Shown here piece by piece: positions 29,946 through 41,514 of a DNA stretch of 64,000 nucleotides. The notes beneath the pieces were generated by a model. That model was not told the DNA's origin and did not search any database. It was given only the letters and a program-made list of their open reading frames with translations. This DNA comes from Steinernema hermaphroditum (Eukaryota; Nematoda; Chromadorea; Rhabditida; Steinernematidae). Within the stretch, counting starts at the first letter, position 1. Every line of letters begins with the position of its first letter. The position numbers and the translations under genes are program-made. The DNA is taken from contig CM059625.1 of assembly GCA_030435675.1 (NCBI GenBank), positions 10,478,001 to 10,542,000 on the forward strand, given 5' to 3'.

Positions 29946-31564
29946 TCACTGTAAATCCGTTGGTTTTCGATGAACCAAATCGTTTTGCTTTTCGTTGACT
30001 TTTTCGCGTTCGTATTCTACGCGTCGGTACTTCGGGTAGAAGAGTAGAACAAAAAAGACAATAAGAATAACGATACATACGTTCCAGGCAATAGAGGACC
30101 CTGTAATGCACAAAGATGACAAATGCAAATGATAGCTGAGAACTCACAATACCATGACGGCACGTTTTGCGGATCAGAATCGTTTGCGCAGCTCTGAACC
30201 CTCATATCCTTTGTTGGCGCTGGTTTATTGAAAGCCGCAGTGAGGAAGACGTAAATGACTCCTTGTATTTGTCTTAAATCAAAACTGTCATTTTGTAAAG
30301 TGCACGTTCACTCACCCACTCATGATAATGAGCCCAGCAGAGGTGGCTTCAGCAACAGGGTAAGTGGTCTCCACTCCGATTTCAAGACCGATGGGGTAAA
30401 TAGCAAATCCGAAAGCGCCAAACAGAGCAATGGAAAGTGCCACCCACCACTCGGCATTTTGGAATTGGAACGATACCGAGAGACTGGAAGCGAAAATGCC
30501 GGCCAACAGGAAACACACTTTCATAGTTTCGGTAAATTTTTTAGTTTTGTCGACGTAAATTCCACTGATCGCGGAACCAACCAATCCGGACACGATGAGC
30601 AGCGAGCCCATGAGTCCCGAAAAGGTTTCAGAATATCCCTTGACACATAAGGATGGTTGTAGGTTGTTGTAAAGTGCATTAAAAAGTCCGACTCCGCCAC
30701 CCAGGGCAATTGTGAGCACGACAAATGACTTATTCGTGAGAGCAATTTTGAGATTATTAAGGAAGCTGTACGCGTTCTCCTCATTTCCGGCAGACGCTGA
30801 AACCGGAGTAGGAGGCTTAGATGAGGTCACTCCAATGGAGATTATAGCGGTCAGTACAGCTACAGCTGCACACACTGCATTCTAAAAAGCAGTTTCTCCA
30901 AAGGTTTGGACTGGAACCACAACTCACCAACACAATGAAGCCATGTGTCTGATCCCCATTGAAACATGCGGGAGAGATGGAGTACATAGCAGCAATGCCT
31001 ATTGGATTGGACATGGATGCAAGAGTGTTCGCTAAGGCGCGTTGGCTTTCAGGAAACCATAAGGCCGCCATTTTTGTAGGAAGATACATGATGAAAGGTT
31101 GAGCTGACGCTGCTAGTACTTGCCCAACGAGAACAACGGGGAATTTTGCTGTATGAGGCACAAACTGCAGTGAAGAGATCACCCTCAGCACATTTCCAGA
31201 TAAGTTCACCCAAGCCCCAAGCAAGCACTGAAGGCGAAAAGTGAACGCACACAAAAGAATAGAGCCAAACCCCTGGGCGAAGTCCGAATTTGTCCACTGA
31301 CCACATGGCTGCGAAGCCAAAGGGAACAGAACAAACCATGAAAACGGCGTTCAGAAACGTTGCTGCATTTTCATTCCCATAGAAATCATTTGTCTGGAAA
31401 GTTACCGGAGCATATGTAATCCACGTCTATGAATGCACTAGGGCATATTAAGCTTATGAGTAGTTCTGTGTTACCATTGCATTTGAGAAATTCACGAGAC
31501 ATACAGCAACAAGAACGATCCAGCGCCTCTTGTAAGAACGGTAGCTGGGAGTTGTCGCTTCCAT
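29946..31564 (-). CDS. SLC49A3: Major-facilitator transporter of the SLC49 (FLVCR/MFSD7) family
   Basis: Six exons: 31564-31475, 31426-31271, 31227-30928, 30881-about 30320, 30261-30148 and 30100-29946. They give about 458 residues with roughly twelve hydrophobic segments. The start is MEATTPSYRSYKRRWIVLV. Family landmarks are YAPVTFQTNDFYG in helix 1-2, WSVDKFGLRPG, GAWVNLSGNVLR, and MAALWFPESQRALANTLA followed by SNPIGI, which closely resembles MFSD7/SLC49A3. The second half has VDKTKKF and SAGLIIMS. The short tail is charged and cytosolic. SLC49 members move heme or related small molecules across membranes. The substrate of SLC49A3 is not firmly known, so none is assigned. The exact donor of exon 4 is ambiguous by a few bases. 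The let-7 hairpin begins about 0.34 kb upstream of the ATG on the same strand. Confidence 0.88.
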
Positions 31565-31899
31565 TCAGAGACGATAGCAGAGACAAGGGCGAATGGCAAG
31601 ACCACGTTTAGCTAGAGAATTCTTGTACGAAGATTCTCGTTTGACCAAACGGACCAGACTACGTTGCTCTGTAGTCTTTATCTTTTATCTAGCCAATCAC
31701 GCAGTCTTCTCGCCTTTAGGTTGTAAATGAGAAGCTATCAGGGAATGGTATTTATCTTCGATGGTGTGTGACATCTCCGAACTGATATCACTCTTGTTCC
31801 ATTTATATTGTCATTGTTTCCCACCCCGCCGCTAGCATCTTGCCTTTCTCTCTCTCTCTCTCTCCCGCACAGTCCCGCTTTGTCCCTTTTATGCGGTCA
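31565..31899. other. Upstream flank of SLC49A3 / downstream flank of let-7
   Basis: No coding sequence. It should contain the SLC49A3 5' untranslated region or promoter, or the tail or intron of a shared primary microRNA transcript. A short pyrimidine repeat lies at 31847-31864. No lin-4/mir-125 sequence was found here. Confidence 0.5.
31847..31864. repeat. (CT)n microsatellite
   Basis: About nine CT units in a row beside the let-7 hairpin. On the transcript strand of the microRNAs it reads (GA)n. GA/CT tracts are frequent promoter elements, but no function is shown. Confidence 0.8.
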
Positions 31900-31985
31900 C
31901 GACTCGCTAGGCAAGCTAGTTGGCTGCACAGTTAGCTGCTTTCTGTGACTAACTATACAACCTACTACCTCATCCAGCAGGCAGT
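31900..31985 (-). ncRNA. let-7: let-7 microRNA hairpin
   Basis: The complement of 31951-31972 matches the canonical 22-nt let-7 at every base (starts TGAGGTAGTAGG, ends TATAGTT). It lies on the 5' arm. After a 17-nt loop (31950-31934), the opposite arm at 31933-31910 pairs with it over 20 of 22 positions, counting G-U pairs. The mismatches are near let-7 bases 5 and 10. Pairing continues into the lower stem, as Drosha processing needs. let-7 is the conserved heterochronic microRNA that promotes late-larval and adult fates by repressing targets such as lin-41. It lies about 200 nt downstream of mir-100 on the same strand and up to about 0.4 kb upstream of the SLC49A3 start. Confidence 0.97.
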
Positions 31986-32124
31986 GTTACTCTCATTGCC
32001 TCATCTGCATCCCTGTAGTGTATCCTGTATGCCAACATTTCAGTGCATTCCTCATCGGGAGGGGGGAGAAGGGGAGAGGGCCGAAGAGGGTTGAACATAA
32101 TAGCAGAAGGCGACGAAGGACGGG

Positions 32125-32207
32125 ATCGGTCGCGATCTACCCGAAGACCGAGCTCGTGTGGAACAGTGCGGACACAAGTTCGGATCTACGGGTTGATCGC
32201 AAGCGAC
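32125..32207 (-). ncRNA. mir-100: mir-100 microRNA hairpin
   Basis: The complement of 32173-32194 is the canonical 22-nt mir-100 sequence (starts AACCCGTAGATCC, ends ACTTGTG). It lies on the 5' arm. The 3' arm at about 32158-32137 pairs along the whole length with one bulged base (T11) and a few mismatches. A perfect GCGATC/GATCGC lower stem extends the hairpin. The loop is about 14 nt. mir-100 is the oldest animal microRNA family. In many bilaterians it is cotranscribed with let-7, which is the arrangement here. In Caenorhabditis the family is represented by the diverged mir-51 to mir-56 set, so the canonical sequence points to a nematode that has kept the ancestral form. Confidence 0.96.
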
Positions 32208-35200
32208 GTTGTCCGCTGGTTACTCGAATGCCTCTGACCATCGCAGAACGACTTGGCTGGTCATCTGCGTGGGCCCTCCCTATGTGGGCGGGGCTGACAC
32301 ATATATGCAAGCCGTGCCAAGTAGTGCTACGCCAGGTTGCCAATCTGCTGACCGATCGAATCAGATTAACCTAATCGATACTTCTCATCCTTTTCAATTT
32401 GAGAAATTAGACATTATAATTTAGTTAAAAGGCACTTCATAATCACAAAAGATTTTACTGGCCTAACCGTAGATCGAAACAAAAGTTGATTTCTATAATC
32501 ATCTCTGATTCAACTTTTAGGATATAGACACCAATTCTGGTAGAAAATGTAAAAGATATAAGCTAAACTCTTCTCAGAGACTTTCGAAGAGAAGAATGGA
32601 ATTTCAACAGTTGGGCAAGTGGCGTGCACACAGCTTGCGGGAGGTCACTAGGGGTGAGGGGAATTGGGCCGTTGTCGTAGTGACGAACTGCCAGTGTCGG
32701 GGAGGAGAGGAAGTTTGGCGGAAGGGGAGGGAACACAAGTCGTGGAGGATCGCTGCAGAGAGCAAGCACCAATACAGACGGTGCTGAGAGATGGCAAGTG
32801 GGATAGCGGGAACTGTATGCGTGAGATAGCGAGAGGAAAGGCAAGAGCGAGAGAGAAAACGGCTTGTGTACGCGCGATCGATGCCCGTTGCGGTGCGGAG
32901 CGATGCGGCGCGTGGCACTGACCGACACCGATTGGATGGCGCCGTCTGAAGCATGTGGGGGTAATGCACTTTCACAATCGGCCGGATGGGTCCGACGGTT
33001 GGCTTCCCTGGACGAAGCAATAAGCCAGTGCCCCGACCGGACCCTATGTCTGAGTGGCGTGCGGACGATGTGAAGTGGCTGCAAGGCCACGCTTAGTAGC
33101 ACAATCGTGTGTGGGCGAATCTGCCTGCATACATACAGAGGCACATTGGATCATAGTTGACAAGAACGAAGCACTCACCTTTCGCAATTTATTTACAAAT
33201 TTCACGATCACTTGAATCGATAGCGTGTCTCCATAGGAAGCGAGATGAGCGATGAGCCTGTGAACAGGTCTGCAGTGACCTTGCTTTAGAGGTATGCACT
33301 GGCATTCCTTCGCGCAATAGAACTTTTCTGTTTTTCTTAACGTCCGCGGTTGTTCTCCTCCGAAGCGTTAAAACGACAGATGCAAGAGGATACGAACTGA
33401 TGCAACACTTAGCAATTTTTACAAGGCACACAAGTTGTTAATTGGATTTAAAATAGGGGCAAAATACCTACCGTACATGCAGTGTGGCATCATTGCTAGG
33501 ACAGACAGAATCCATACAAATGCTGCGAGGTAGAGGATCCGAACCGAATGAAGTTCGGGCAGTCGTCGAAGTTTTAAAAGCTCTCCACTGAATTCGAAAA
33601 AAACGGTCTTTGCCACGGCCGACAGACGATCTATCGCCGATCAGCCAATCACTAAATCGGCGAAAATAAAAGAGACACAGCCTTGGAGTGCAGTTCTGCA
33701 TTCATAGATCTAGACGCGGTGTGACGACGGGCCGCAGAAGGAAATGCCGGAAAACCTTGACGGAGCGAAGTGCCGGCTCTCCTGGCAAACGTTTCACTCA
33801 AAATGAGATTTAATATTAGCTGGGAACGGAATGGCGCCAGATGCAGAACAGCCATTGGCTGCAGGAGAACATTCGTGGCGTTTGCGAAATTGCGCAGTGC
33901 AGACATTTTTTGCCATCGCAACAAGTCGATGAAGCGTCTGGTGGCAACCGGAGTCAATGATCTCCTGACACGGCGACGCTGCACCGTCACTGCGGACGCT
34001 TTTTTCCGAAAACGTTTCGCTTATTTGATCCCATCGACTGCGCTCGAGTCACCCTTTCTCCTGGCACCAAGAGGCAGACTTCCTAGCAGTCTCACCCCCT
34101 CAATCTAATCTCCAGCTAGCGACTGAGAATATTTGAGAAATGCATAATAAAACTCAATCGATGGTACCATGTGTAAATCCAAGTACTCAAACAGTAAGAC
34201 GATAGATCTTAACGAGCGATTATGAAAGCAATGGCGACGGAACTCTTGTTACAGTGTCTCAAAAGGACCTAGAACATCGGGAGCTTGTCGAGATTCTGCT
34301 AGGATATGGGAAGCGATTCGTAGTTACTGGGCAATCGCTTAAATAACGAATTTGCATAATCATCTCCTGAAGACACTAAGAGACGTACACCGCGTGCATT
34401 AATCTCGTCCGCAACGGCGCTCTTCAGTGAGAGGGCAGAGTCCCTGTGAATTTGCAATCACTGTGGTTTAAATATGCGAGACACGGCTAAGCAAACAGTG
34501 TAGAACACAGCAACTACGCTCACACACAAAACTGCTGCACCGAAATCGACTGAACCCTGATCAGCAGCAAAATGGTGAGCAGAGCCCATGTAAAATTGTG
34601 TTGCCTGTAAGATTTCAAAAATTTGTTTCAGATGGAGATAGCTCTATTTTATTGCGTTTTCATGTGAGAGGAAATCAAGGAACCCGCTTCTGTTCTTGCT
34701 TAACTTTACATTAGTTCACGTTCACTCAGAACTGTTTATGAATCTTTGATGTTAGCTGGAGAGAGGCCAATTAAAGCTTAATCCGCAAGAAATATGCCTT
34801 CAATTGCGATTGTACCAAGGACATAACCTCAGAAGCATCTGAAATAGCGGAAATAAAATTATGGTGGTTGAAAAAGAAGTAGAAAGTGATTATTATTTTC
34901 ACATCTACAGTTACAAGTGTAAACATTCCCTCCATTCGGAGACATTAGTGACTAAACGCTAAGCATACGACTGAATAGCAGTTCACTTCAAAGATGCTAT
35001 GGTATTGACCTGGCACCAGGCTGCTGACTGTTTTGCAATGTTTTTGTTGCCTTCGGGCAATATAGCGAGCAAAAGCAAGCAATTGTTTAATTCTCGACTG
35101 ACGAGCATCGACTATAGTTGCCTTCCCTGTAGAACCACAATTAATCGTTTTGAATTCGGTGCGTGTGGTCCTCTAGTGTGAAAATAAATATTCTTCATGC

Positions 35201-35270
35201 TGTCCAGCACGCTTCGCCCTATCTTTGTCGGGAAGACGTCAGATAACATAACTCTTTCAGATGTCCTAGC
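32208..35270. other. Intergenic DNA upstream of mir-100 and FAM21
   Basis: Divergent promoters are expected: that of the microRNA primary transcript (-) and that of FAM21 (+). About 32.6-33.1 kb is G-rich on the + strand and gives long but domain-free frames on both strands. About 34-35.2 kb is AT-rich. A GPCR-like exon at 33472-33640 is listed separately. Confidence 0.45.
33472..33640 (-). pseudogene. Isolated GPCR-like exon (TM3 end to TM4)
   Basis: One frame reads AIDRLSAV, like the DRY end of TM3. A basic loop (LLKLRRLPELHS) and a hydrophobic TM4-like helix (ILYLAAFVWILSVLAMMP) follow, then CMYG. It ends at a good donor (ACG|GTAGGT). No exons for TM1-3 or TM5-7 could be found on either side, and the stretch before IDR has a stop. 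It may be a relic of a rhodopsin-family receptor, or an exon of a gene whose other exons I missed. The call is weak. Confidence 0.3.
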
Positions 35271-38200
35271 ATGACACTGTCACTAGATGAACAGCTGAAG
35301 CAGGTGGAAGCTCAAAAGGAATCATGGTCCCTCGCTCAGGATAATGCGGTATGTAAATAGTACCTTCTCCCATGCTTGGCCTATTTAGCTCTGCTCGACG
35401 CTCGATTCATTCACAACCGAGCTCGTAGGCCGTTTGAAAAAGAGCGATGAGTTGATCGAAAAAACTGCTATAGCCGTTGGCCGAACCTCAGTTCAGGTAG
35501 CACAATTGAACACACAGCTATCGGCATACAAAAGTAATCGATTCATTGAGAACGTGAGTCTACTCTCACACATCGAATTCAAGTAAGCCCTCCATTCAGC
35601 GTGTCCAAGATGAATATCCACAACCGTGTCAAGCACAAACATCCGATCCAGTAACATCTGTAAGTGGAGTCTGAAAATAATCTGGATGTTATCCCACATT
35701 CAGGGATCGCCTGCTGACAACCAGTACGAGACCATAGAGGCCATCAAAGAAGCAGTTGCAATGGGATGCCAAGTTGTCAGCAACGCATACAAAAGGATTT
35801 CTATTTCTGCAGAAGAATTTAGCGCTGATGAAAACTTCATTCCCGAACCCATTTATGAGCCTCTGGTGTGTCTTCTTTTCAATCACCTGCTTTTTATCTT
35901 CAACTTTTTAACAGGACCCTTATATCAATCGGCCATTACCATTTCTAATCGGCACAGAAAAGTTCATGCAAAGCCCTTACATAGGACTATTTGACGGCGG
36001 AGTTTCAAAACCAACTGAAATGGAAGAACGAGTGGTGATCGAACTTCCAATATCCTCTCCACCTGTGTATGTATTTTAATATCACTCGTATCTCCTATTT
36101 CGACACTTCAGACAATTCCAAAACCTGGTTGACGCACAGGTTCAAAACGACGGCGCCGACAATAAAGCTGTACATGTCCAAGACGACCTTCAAAGTCGAT
36201 CTATACGCAGTGATTCGGATTCGGGGCGATTTAAGCCGAAAGCAGTTAGTTCCAACCCTAGCATTTCCACACAACAAGTCATCAAAACTTTTTCTGACTC
36301 AGACAGTGGTATAACTCTTTTCACAACGCCTTGCAATTTTAATTTCTAGACTCAGATGATTCTCTGTTTGGGTCCTCCACCAGTAAAACAAAACCCGTGA
36401 TAACAGCTGCGTCGCAAAATCCCGTTATGGCGGTTCCTACGATTCGTTCTTGCATTCCAGAAGTGACTAGTCACATAACCGTTGAACCTATAACACCACC
36501 AGTGACAACACACGCAGTAATCCCGAGTGCGAACTCTATTCCAAGTTCTTCGAAGAGCAGTTCTCCTCTACCTTCGAAAAGCAATTCTCCTTTACCTTCT
36601 CCAGCACCTCTGCCACGAATTCCCGCCATTTCTGATCCCCCTCAGAAGAAGCCCTTACAACCCCCGCAACCCTCAGTCGCAACTACTTCTTTGGAACGCA
36701 AGACTCCTGCAAAGGTAAGCTTGGCACATTGCAATGTATACGAGTCCTTGTCTTTTAGACAACGAAGCCGGCTTCCCAAGTCCAAGCGCCAGCGTCGTCG
36801 TCTATTTTTGACAATTCCGACTCCGACAGCGATCTTTTCGCTTCGGTGCCGAAAAAGCCTCCTGTGCTGAGACCGAAATCGAGTGCGCTTGTGAGCGATT
36901 CTGTCAACGCACACGGAGGATCATCCGCAGCGAGGACTGACTCACTGCTCAACGTATGCTATTTATGATAATATTATGGAAATGAACAGGATGGGAGAAG
37001 TGAGAGCGCCCAACGCTCGGCAACTCACAGATGTCCTGTGGCACTTCGCTCATCTGCGCTGTGTCTGTTTTTCTTCAACTTTTCCGAGAGTTTCTCTTTC
37101 AAAGTCATAAAGCAAACATTTAGAAGAAGAATATTCCTACATCTGCAGCACCGGCGTCTCATTCGCTGGCAAAACCATCTCGATCTGTCTTCGACGATAG
37201 TAGCGATTCCGAGGACGACCTATTCGGCACGAGCAGTTCTCAAAACATGAGGGTAAGTACGAATGTGCCAACAGCTGCTGACTAAAGACTCCTCACCAAC
37301 GTAACACTGCTCCTCCGTACCGTTTAATGTTAAAAACTCAAGCTCAGTGTTTCTTCGTGTTGCTGTAAAGTGCTTAGTGCATCTAGATCCAACAGCTGTG
37401 AGGCTGGTTTACACTCAGCTCTAAACATAGCACAGTAAATCTCATAGTTGTGTTCTCCCTCTTACTCGCATGATATCCAGTGATCAGTAATCATTTCATC
37501 TTTCAGTTTCCATTCTCCAACAAGCGAAAAAAGAACGATACGTCGGCTTCTGTTAAACCTCATTCCAAAGAGGTAATGCCTATTGATAACAGCTCTCTTA
37601 TTCAATCTCATTGTTCAGGTCGACCGCAATATCCCAGGACCTGTTGAGGGCAAAGCTTCCATCAAAAAGGACGAGAAGACAAAAGTAGGTATACGATTAG
37701 TTTGAAAAAGTACAGTATATTCTCTCAGCAGGCTGCAGAACTGATTGCAAAGGATACTACCAATCCACTGACGAATCTAAGGCATACGAAAGCTCCATCT
37801 GCAGCACAGAAGAATCCCACACAGGATAGTTCCAATCACGAAAGTCGATCAACAGTGGAAATACCACAAACTGAAATTGAAGAGGTAAGTGGGAGTCAAA
37901 ATCAACCGAAGCTAAAAATCCACTATTACCAGGTGCCAATTAATAAGGAAAGCAACATAAAGGACGAACAGCTCGGCGATGTAATGTTCCAATGTATTGC
38001 TGTTAAATCAGTCATATTTTAGCCGGCAAGCATGTCTTCGCGAAAGCCTGTATCGACTATGAAGCTGAACGCAAAAGCTAATGACCTCTTTGCCGCCAAG
38101 CTGTCCGCTGTTCTTGGCCAGGGACCGAAATTGGTGTGTTCTGTATAATGTTTCCTATTTTAATCATTTTAGCGGCCACTGGAGTCCAAAACGCAGGTGG

Positions 38201-38919
38201 AAGCCGCTGATAAGAAAGCCAATGGAAATACCCGAGTCGATGATGTCAGTAAGCCTGTCGACACTATTGCGAAAGGTGATGCATCAAAAACCAATGACCT
38301 CAGCAACATACTAAAAGTACAGATAAACAGACGTTGCACTGAGTAAAAGCACATGTTTAGTCTCGACCCAAAGGACCTGCCAATCGTCGTCCAAAAAGTC
38401 AAATCCGCCCTTTAGACGAAGCGAAGGAGACGTTTTCCACGAACGTCAACGGTCCCTTAAAATCAGAAGTGTCTACTCACGAAGTAGTTGAGACGACCGA
38501 CGAAAAACGTGTACCGACTACGGCAGAAGCAAAGGCAACTGAACTAGAAGAAAATACGCAAGTTGACACGAACAAATCGCAGAAAGCCGCCTCAAATGTT
38601 CGTTCGCGGAGCGAGCCTGATTCGGTTCACCCGAAGCAACCTACATCCTCGTTATTCGACGATTCTGATGAAGACCTCTTCGCGAGTCACGCATCTCAGA
38701 AAGCCCCACCAAGTATTTACTAACGACTGAAGGACATTTCTGAAAATTATACGTTTAGGCAAGGCGAAAGTGGCGATTCCCAAAAGCGTCAAACAAGTGG
38801 CGCCAATGGAAAAGGAAATATCAACTGAAGCTTCTGTAACGTTGGCATCCAAAACCGGGCTTGTGAAAAAACCTGGCCTCTTCGACGACTCTGACTCGGA
38901 TTCGGACCTTTTTAAGTGA
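35271..38919 (+). CDS. WASHC2: WASH complex subunit 2 (FAM21)
   Basis: Seventeen exons, all in frame, give 867 residues. Exon starts are 35271, 35389, 35600, 35704, 35915, 36112, 36350, 36759, 37124, 37507, 37619, 37732, 37933, 38023, 38173, 38361 and 38759. Residues 1-200 form the FAM21 head, which binds the rest of the WASH complex: LCSTLDSFTTELVGRLKK, then NRPLPFLIGTEKFM. The rest is disordered and carries at least five LFa motifs (acidic-D/S plus LF): SDDSLFGSS, FDNSDSDSDLFAS, FDDSSDSEDDLFG, FDDSDEDLFAS and FDDSDSDSDLFK at the very end. These bind VPS35 of retromer and bring WASH to endosomes, where Arp2/3 actin drives cargo sorting. A conserved tail block SRPKGPANRRPKS (capping-protein/lipid region) and AAKLSAVLGQGPKLR are present. 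The protein is shorter than human FAM21 (about 1340) because it has fewer LFa repeats. The first ATG in frame was chosen. Confidence 0.95.
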
Positions 38920-39669
38920 TTGCATGTACGGGACTCCTTTGCAGTGGATTCATACGAGGTGCCTTTACTGAACTTGTGGCAGTGTTTCATCTACAAATTG
39001 TTTAAAAGTTATAGCGTGAAAGAAAACTCTATTCTGTGGAGCTCGAAATAAAGGAAAACATCTAACACTGAAGCGTTAAAGTAACAATAACACAGTGAAA
39101 CGATGTTACATTTCCGATTTTCCCTCGTACTACCATAACCCAATTCAAATCATGGAGCAAAATCTGTCGATGATAAGCATGCGAAAATCAGGAAGGATAC
39201 ACTATAGCCTTACAATTGGTGGGATCAGCTCGAGCAAATTTTCGTTGGTCAAAAATTACACTGCCTACCAAAAGCAGAAACAAGTTAACGAGCGATGTAC
39301 AGAGAGGCGCAGCACTCAAAAAAAACACTTTTCCTTCAACGTAGTCATCGCGTTGCAGATCAGACTGATCTCTGTTTGCATTGACGACAACACATCGATC
39401 AAAAAGGATATATGTGGTTGTTCGTGGTATTTCACCATATATCGCATTGGTCTGCTAGATGTTTCTTACTTGAAAGTGCTAACGTGAGAAACGTGTGCAC
39501 GTGCACTAATATCCAATACGGTTCAAAGTAAAGATCTTCCGAATTTTTTTAACTGTATACGTACACATCAGGTCATAATCACTTTATCTGAGTAAGAAGA
39601 TGAATATTTACAATATAAAATCTTACAGTTATTTACACGTATGCATGACACCGACACTATCGAACTGAT
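38920..39669. other. 3' flank between convergent FAM21 and the next gene
   Basis: 750 bp between facing stop codons, AT-rich, with AATAAA at about 39049. No extra gene was supported; a 130-codon open frame at 39095-39487 (+) has no recognisable feature. Confidence 0.5.
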
Positions 39670-40797
39670 CTAATTCTTCGGCGAGCAGAGTGCCACCAAT
39701 TTAAAAACGTTCGGTTTTTTCGTGGGACTGCCTGTAGATGTCGATAGAACGGGAGCACTGGAGCTCAGAAACTTAGAATTATCTCTGCTTTTCTTTGATC
39801 TGACCGGTACCGGTGCCGACTTCTTCAGTTCAAGTTGCTCGGAAAGAAAAAGGGACTGCATCGGAGAATCTTGTGACTCCAAACTCGAGTTCCCGGAGTC
39901 GAAGTCGATAGGGGTGTCTTCGAAGGCCTCTTCCAATTCGTCGTACGTAATCTCTTCGCAAACTCCAAAATGCACGTGTCTCTCTGTCCCGCTCGTTCGG
40001 TCGTTGTCCGAGTCGGAGATTCTTCGAATGGAAACCCTTTGTCTTTGAGCCCGTCGTGATGGGCGAACGATGGAGTCAACAGAAGACGACGTTGGACGAC
40101 AGGCTGCAAAACATAAAATCAAAATGGCGATTTAATTTGTTCACAACTTTCATAACGACTCTGTACCTTACTACAACCGAAACAAAAGGATAGAACATAC
40201 CAGTGGAGTTCCTTGAGGGAATTAGAATAGGATTGGATGCGCTCCGAAGCGATGTCTTCGTTGACGAGTTTTTCGAATTAGAAGGGGACTTCTTTTGGTA
40301 AAGCATGTAGTCCTTCTTCATGACAGGAACAATAAACGCCATGGCTTTAGGATGAGTCTGAAAAGAAATCAACAACATAAGTGGACGCGACTTTGGCACG
40401 ACCAATCGCGACAGTAACGACCTGCCACCGAAGGCTTTTTCAATTAGTGTGAGGCGTTTTTCAAAGCGGTCTACTATTTGAGTCGGAGATGTGACCGTTA
40501 TCAATGGGGGAAACCCATTACGCAGCCCGTACGTTATCAGTGCCCGCAGGCGAATAACCGTAAGCACCCTTTTCGACGAATCGCGATGGACGTGCATGGT
40601 AGTCCAGAGAGTTTCTAAGCCACCCTACCAGACGACGCACTCCAATAAAGATCATATGGCACCAACAAACTCGGTCGTCATTTTGATATAGTGCTATCAC
40701 TGTCTGTCAACTAGAAAGTCAAGGATTACCAGTCTTTGAATGGCGTCATCAAACATTTGCGATCCGTCTTTCTGACGAAACACAAGACGAGTATTAA
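39670..40797 (-). CDS. Unidentified protein with acidic/Ser-rich C-terminus
   Basis: Two exons are secure: 40357-40201, encoding HPKAMAFIVPVMKKDYMLYQ and a basic Ser/Asn-rich stretch, and 40103-39670. The second is the C-terminal 144 residues with clustered Ser/Arg (RRISDSDNDR), a RHVHFG motif, an acidic block (DELEEAFEDTP) and a Lys/Ser-rich end. Upstream exons are likely but unresolved. Candidates are around 40620-40520 (WLRNSLDYHARPSRFVEKG), 40453-40396 (DRFEKRLTLIEKAFGG) and 40790-40740 (KDGSQMFDDAIQRL). Their phases do not join cleanly in my hands. RHVHF resembles a PP1-docking RVxF motif, and the disordered, charged tail suggests a nuclear or cytoskeletal phosphoprotein. That is inference; I do not recognise the family. 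It is convergent with FAM21. Confidence 0.5.
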
Positions 40798-41514
40798 GTG
40801 GAACAGAACTAACTTATTAATAGAACAGCAGTGTCTTACCGCTGAAGTAACTAGCTACGATAACCAATGTAGTCGCAACCTTTGTTGGCGCCACGTTCAT
40901 CAATGATTTTTTATATCTTGCCAGCTGTTATTGCGAGTGGCCAGCGTAAATCACGTGACGGTAGCACCGTCGAGAATGAAGAGCACTCGACGCTAGACCA
41001 ACATACAGGAAACAGCCGCCCTACCGATTCCCACTGGCACGTCTGCGCAAAACGGTAACAATCCCATGTTGTCGCGCTTCTTGCATCCCGACACAAAAAT
41101 CAAATATTTGCTATGAGGTCGCGACTGCGCCTTTCTTTTAGTGCGCCCTATGCCGTCGTGCGATTGGTTACTAATCCCTGGGCTCATGACTCAAATGTGC
41201 CGTGCGTGAAGAAAACAACGCATTCATGAACCATCATGAAAATAAATGTCCAAAACATAACCTTAAAAGTACACATTCAACAAAAGGGGTCTTCACATTC
41301 TAAACAGCACTGTTATTATCGGAAATAGTTGACGGGAGATCATAACGGGCAGATGAAGGAAACATCGGAGGAGCGACAATAAAGGGAATCGTGCGTGCGA
41401 AAATGATCTACATATGACAAATGCAAGAAGGTATGCTCAGATTTTACATAAAAAGATGTACAGGGAACAATGATATAGGGACGGGGAAGAACACAAAACA
41501 CAGTGGATTCTCAC
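40798..41514. other. Intergenic DNA between two minus-strand genes
   Basis: Likely promoter region of the gene ending at 39670 and 3' flank of the gene ending at 41515. Short open frames around 40.9-41.2 kb (-) show no domain. It is AT-rich near 41.2-41.4 kb. Confidence 0.45.

Noticed and set aside
31740..31765. Possible lin-4/mir-125 hairpin (minus strand TCCCTGATAG)
   Set aside because: The seed differs at its last base and only a six-base stem forms, so it is not a convincing microRNA.
31980..32003. mir-34-like seed AGGCAGTGT on the plus strand
   Set aside because: There is no match beyond the seed and no opposing arm, and an 8-mer is expected by chance in a window of this size.
32563..33144. 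193-codon minus-strand open frame upstream of mir-100
   Set aside because: Low-complexity Pro/Ser/Arg composition from G-rich DNA, with equally long frames on the other strand and no domain. More likely noncoding primary microRNA or promoter sequence.
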